Positions 17,733 through 19,970 of a DNA stretch of 19,970 nucleotides are shown piece after piece. Below the pieces are notes generated by a model, which worked only from the letters and a program-made list of their open reading frames with translations, did no database searches and was not told where the DNA came from. Source of the stretch: Deinococcus frigens DSM 12807. GTDB taxonomy: Bacteria; Deinococcota; Deinococci; Deinococcales; Deinococcaceae. Both the position numbers and the translations under genes were made by a program. The stretch is taken from contig NZ_JNIW01000061.1 in NCBI RefSeq assembly GCF_000701425.1, positions 1 to 19,970 on the forward strand. Direction: 5' to 3'. How positions within the stretch are numbered: position 1 is the stretch's first letter; each line of letters starts with the position of its first letter.

Positions 17733-18593
17733 CGAAGGCCAGAAGATTGGAAGTCTCGGTCTTTGCCCCTCCCTCCTTGCGGGGGAGGCTGGGACGGGTG
17801 CAGCTCGCGTAGAGGGGGGTGGGCGGCTGAGCCGATCCAATGTTGAGGATGCTCGCCCCAGCACTTCTTGATCCCGGCGTCAGTTGGAATCCATGGTGCG
17901 GCGAGGAAGTAGAACGTCTTGCGCGCGCTGCCAGGCACGCAACCTATTGTGTCTGCAAGGCGGTTTCTGAATGGGCACAGCCGTTCCCAGGGACATCGAG
18001 TTTCTCGTCCGCCCACACCAATTCGGCAGGATTAAAGCAATCGTCACAAGAGTGGTGCGCGGCAGACCGAACGGGCCGGCAAGCGTCTTCATGGGCATCT
18101 GTTCATGACACCCGCTTGCTGTTCCCAGGACGGTGAGTGGATTTGACGAGACATGGGGGAGCATAGAAACTTCCATTGGACCTTTTTTCTGACGCCGTCA
18201 TTCGGACCAATGCTCTACCCGGCGCATTTGGGGGCAAGTCCGCCAGAGACAGGCGACCGTGGAGATTCATGACCCTCCGGCATTCCCTTTGCCCGGCGAA
18301 TCCCGGCATTGTCCGGCACCGCACCGGCCTTTTCCCGGAATGCAACGGAGCAGATGCTCAACAAAGCCGATGACAGCCCTCTTACGGATCGCACCTGTCT
18401 TTGCATGCAGGTCTTTATGTGCTGGAAGAAGCCGATATGCAGCGGGAGATGCCGGGGCAGGTCGAGTCAAGTAGAGTCAATGGGTGTCTGCACGACTCCT
18501 GCTCTCTTTCATGTGTTTGAATGCCGCCCGTCTCGCCTCCCCAACTCTCGCTTCCCCCCGTCCTTCAGTGGTCTGCGCTCCACCGGACCCCGC
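17733..18593. other. Gene-poor stretch, no recognisable product
   Basis: About 860 nt between proC and the methyltransferase. Open frames exist on both strands (for example minus 18176-17880 and plus 17840-18136), but none has a ribosome site, a family motif or the codon style of the neighbours. The part from about 17880 to 18420 looks less GC-rich than its surroundings. It holds a C/G-rich hairpin (CCTCCC 17768-17773 with GGGAGG 17783-17788) of the kind often dispersed in such genomes, and a GAGTCAA direct repeat (18464-18470 and 18474-18480, 10-nt period) about 114 nt before the methyltransferase. It may be decayed DNA or hold an unrecognised RNA. Confidence 0.4.
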
Positions 18594-19343
18594 ATGATTC
18601 CGTGGGTTCCGCTGGCCCGCGCCGCCATTCCCGGCACGGGGCAGGACCTGTGCCTGTACCGCCGTGGCGAACAACTGGAGTTTTCCATCCAGATCTCGGG
18701 CTACGTCAGCGAACTGATGAACAGCCGCATGCACGCCTCCGAAGACGCGCTGGCCGAGCTGGGCTGCGCGGTGATCGTGGGCCGCCCGGCCCCACGCGTG
18801 CTCGTAGGGGGCCTGGGCATGGGTTTTACACTCGCAGCCGCCCTGGGGGCGCTGGGACCGGACAGCGTGGTCACGGTGGCCGAACTGGTGCCAGAGGTCG
18901 TGGAGTGGAATAAAGGCCCGCTGGGCGAGTGCGCGGCCTTTCCGCTCCGGGACCCCCGCACCCGCGTCCATGTGGGCGACGTGGCCGAGCTGCTGCGGCG
19001 GGGCCACTCTGCCTACGACGCCGTGCTGCTGGATGTGGACAACGGCCCCGAGGGCATGACGCACCACGGCAACGGCTGGCTCTATTCGCCGCCCGGGCTG
19101 GCCGCCGCGCGGCGCACCCTGCGGCCCGGCGGCGTGCTGGCCGTCTGGTCCGCCACACCCGATAACCGCTTTACCCGGCGGCTGCGGCAGGCTGGCTTCC
19201 GGGTAGAGGTGCGAACGGTGCGTGCCCGCCCCAGCAAGGGGGCACACCACACCATCTGGCTGGCCCACCGGACGCAGGGTGAAGCCGTCACCCCGGCCCG
19301 CACCCCACGGCTGGTCCGGCGGAAGCGACGCGCTCAGCCCTAA
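18594..19343 (+). CDS. Spermidine-synthase-like SAM-dependent methyltransferase fold protein
   Basis: 249 residues. A Rossmann methyltransferase core: motif I VLVGGLGMGFTLAAALG (69-85), acidic end of strand 2 in VVTVAELVPEVVEW (92-105), VHVGDVAELL (125-134), and YDAVLLDVDNGPEG (141-154) as the catalytic-loop equivalent of polyamine synthases. The N-terminal SELMNSRMHASEDALAELG resembles the segment before motif I in the spermidine synthase family. Whether it makes polyamines or methylates something is unclear. The C-terminal RTPRLVRRKRRAQP tail is strongly basic. ATG 18594 chosen because family similarity begins about there; there is no ribosome site, and the frame stays open upstream to 18309 without recognisable sequence. 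Confidence 0.8.
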   Translation: MIPWVPLARAAIPGTGQDLCLYRRGEQLEFSIQISGYVSELMNSRMHASEDALAELGCAVIVGRPAPRVLVGGLGMGFTLAAALGALGPDSVVTVAELVPEVVEWNKGPLGECAAFPLRDPRTRVHVGDVAELLRRGHSAYDAVLLDVDNGPEGMTHHGNGWLYSPPGLAAARRTLRPGGVLAVWSATPDNRFTRRLRQAGFRVEVRTVRARPSKGAHHTIWLAHRTQGEAVTPARTPRLVRRKRRAQP

Positions 19344-19529
19344 CGCTGCTGGGGCAGCTCCCTAATCTCAGGCAAGAGTTGTGCTGGCTTCCCAGCCGTG
19401 ACGAGAGACAGCCCAGCAAAGCGTTCGCTTAAAGGGGCCTGTGACGGCCAACGGCCTGGGTTCAAGGGTGCGCTGGACGTGGGAGGCGGCGGATGAGGCC
19501 CCAGAATTGCCACCGGCCACTGTGAACTT
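19344..19529. other. Intergenic stretch before the MITE
   Basis: No gene seen. Only short inverted repeats such as GCTGG-N4-CCAGC and AAGCG-TT-CGCTT, and several GGCC clusters. No T-tract terminator for the methyltransferase gene is visible. Confidence 0.4.
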
Positions 19530-19664
19530 ATACGGATTCCGATTGAATCATTTGCAAAAACGGTAAAATCTGAGCGGAGCGAGTAGGGAAAATTACGGGT
19601 TTCGCATATGGATTACCACTCCGGCGCTTTCCCGGATTGGTAAAGAATTAAGCGGAATCCGTAT
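19530..19664. mobile_element. 135-bp MITE-like element
   Basis: Perfect 12-bp terminal inverted repeats ATACGGATTCCG (19530-19541) and CGGAATCCGTAT (19653-19664). Similarity between the ends continues with mismatches to about 33 bp. The inside is AT-richer than the surroundings and codes for nothing. TA dinucleotides at both tips could be a 2-bp target duplication of the IS630/Tc1 kind, but since TA is also part of the repeat this is uncertain. Likely a non-autonomous element moved by a transposase elsewhere. Confidence 0.7.
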
Positions 19665-19715
19665 CAGTCAATGGTTCGGACACTTTTGGCGAAATCAACA
19701 CGTGATCTAAAAAAC

Positions 19716-19762
19716 GGGTCTCCAGTAGGGTGAAGTTCTCAAGACCACACCCAAGGAGACCC
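19716..19762 (+). promoter_or_regulatory. Leader hairpin covering the transposase ribosome site
   Basis: GGGTCTCC (19716-19723) pairs with GGAGACCC (19755-19762), and inside it GGGTG (19728-19732) with CACCC (19748-19752). The GGAGA used as ribosome site lies in the outer stem, one base before the ATG. Such structure would keep translation low, especially on transcripts entering from outside. Confidence 0.6.
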
Positions 19763-19763
19763 G

Positions 19764-19970
19764 ATGTCGATCTTACCTGTCCTGCTCACGCTGCTGGCCT
19801 TTCCTGCTCACCAACAGCGTTTTCTTCTCCACCTGATGCCCTTGTGGCAGGCCATCCCTGGCCGTCTGAACGCGCTCAATCTCAGCCGCTACAGCGGCTG
19901 GAATGAGCGCACTTTCCGCCGCTGGTTTCAAGCGTCATTGCCCTGGATGCTGCTTCACTGGAGTCTGGTG
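19764..19970 (+). CDS. Transposase, N-terminal part, cut by window edge
   Basis: 69 codons from ATG 19764, open to the window end. AAGGAGA precedes it by 6 nt. LNALNLSRYSGWNERTFRRWF matches the N-terminal helical DNA-binding region of IS4/IS701-type transposases as found in Deinococcus. The catalytic part lies outside the window, so intactness and relation to the left-end transposase cannot be tested. The left IS end should lie between 19665 and 19715; I could not fix it. Confidence 0.75.
   Translation, partial: MSILPVLLTLLAFPAHQQRFLLHLMPLWQAIPGRLNALNLSRYSGWNERTFRRWFQASLPWMLLHWSLV

Noticed and set aside
17880..18176. Open frames on both strands in the gene-poor stretch
   Set aside because: No ribosome site, no motif, and neither frame is favoured by codon use.

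Overview
The window looks like a chromosomal segment of a Deinococcus-type bacterium. The DNA is GC-rich, and the gene set (TTG-initiated clpB under an HspR/HAIR-type operator, ddl, purD, pyrE, proC, a ferric-iron ABC transporter) and the mixture of Shine-Dalgarno and apparently leaderless starts all fit that genus. This is inferred from gene content and style; no rRNA or other marker is present.

Layout. Both ends lie in insertion sequences: a transposase C-terminus at 1-287 and a transposase N-terminus at 19764-19970, the latter preceded by a 135-bp MITE-like inverted-repeat element at 19530-19664. After the left IS comes a small proline-rich acidic protein (401-619, +). From 686 to 12884 every gene is on the minus strand. 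In transcription order these are: a secreted two-domain Ig-like protein (12884-11988), a 4-TM protein, an RNHCP zinc-ribbon protein, a 57-aa membrane protein, an MBL-fold hydrolase, purD, ddl, a 4-TM protein, an iron-binding lipoprotein-type or periplasmic FbpA, a second 4-TM protein paralogous to the first one before FbpA, the FbpB permease, the FbpC ATPase, a YpfJ-type zinc metallopeptidase and a YgjP-type zinc metallopeptidase. clpB (13154-15712, +) is divergent from this run. It is followed by a small XRE-type regulator (-), pyrE (+), proC (-), a 0.9-kb stretch with no recognisable gene, and a spermidine-synthase-like methyltransferase (+).

How the genes work together. The 57-aa membrane gene, the MBL hydrolase and purD are linked by 4-nt ATGA and GTGA stop/start overlaps and form a coupled operon. 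fbpA-4TM-fbpB-fbpC form a ferric iron uptake cluster. An intrinsic terminator directly after fbpA probably makes the binding protein more abundant than the membrane and ATPase parts. purD and pyrE (nucleotide synthesis), ddl (peptidoglycan precursor) and proC (proline) are housekeeping genes. clpB carries a clear heat-shock-type operator.

Most interesting points: the pair of related 4-TM proteins bracketing fbpA; the HAIR palindrome on the clpB promoter; a two-part hairpin in the right-hand IS leader that buries the transposase ribosome-binding site; the duplicated secreted domain with a cysteine pair in each copy; and several housekeeping genes with a -10 box 6-8 nt before the start codon.
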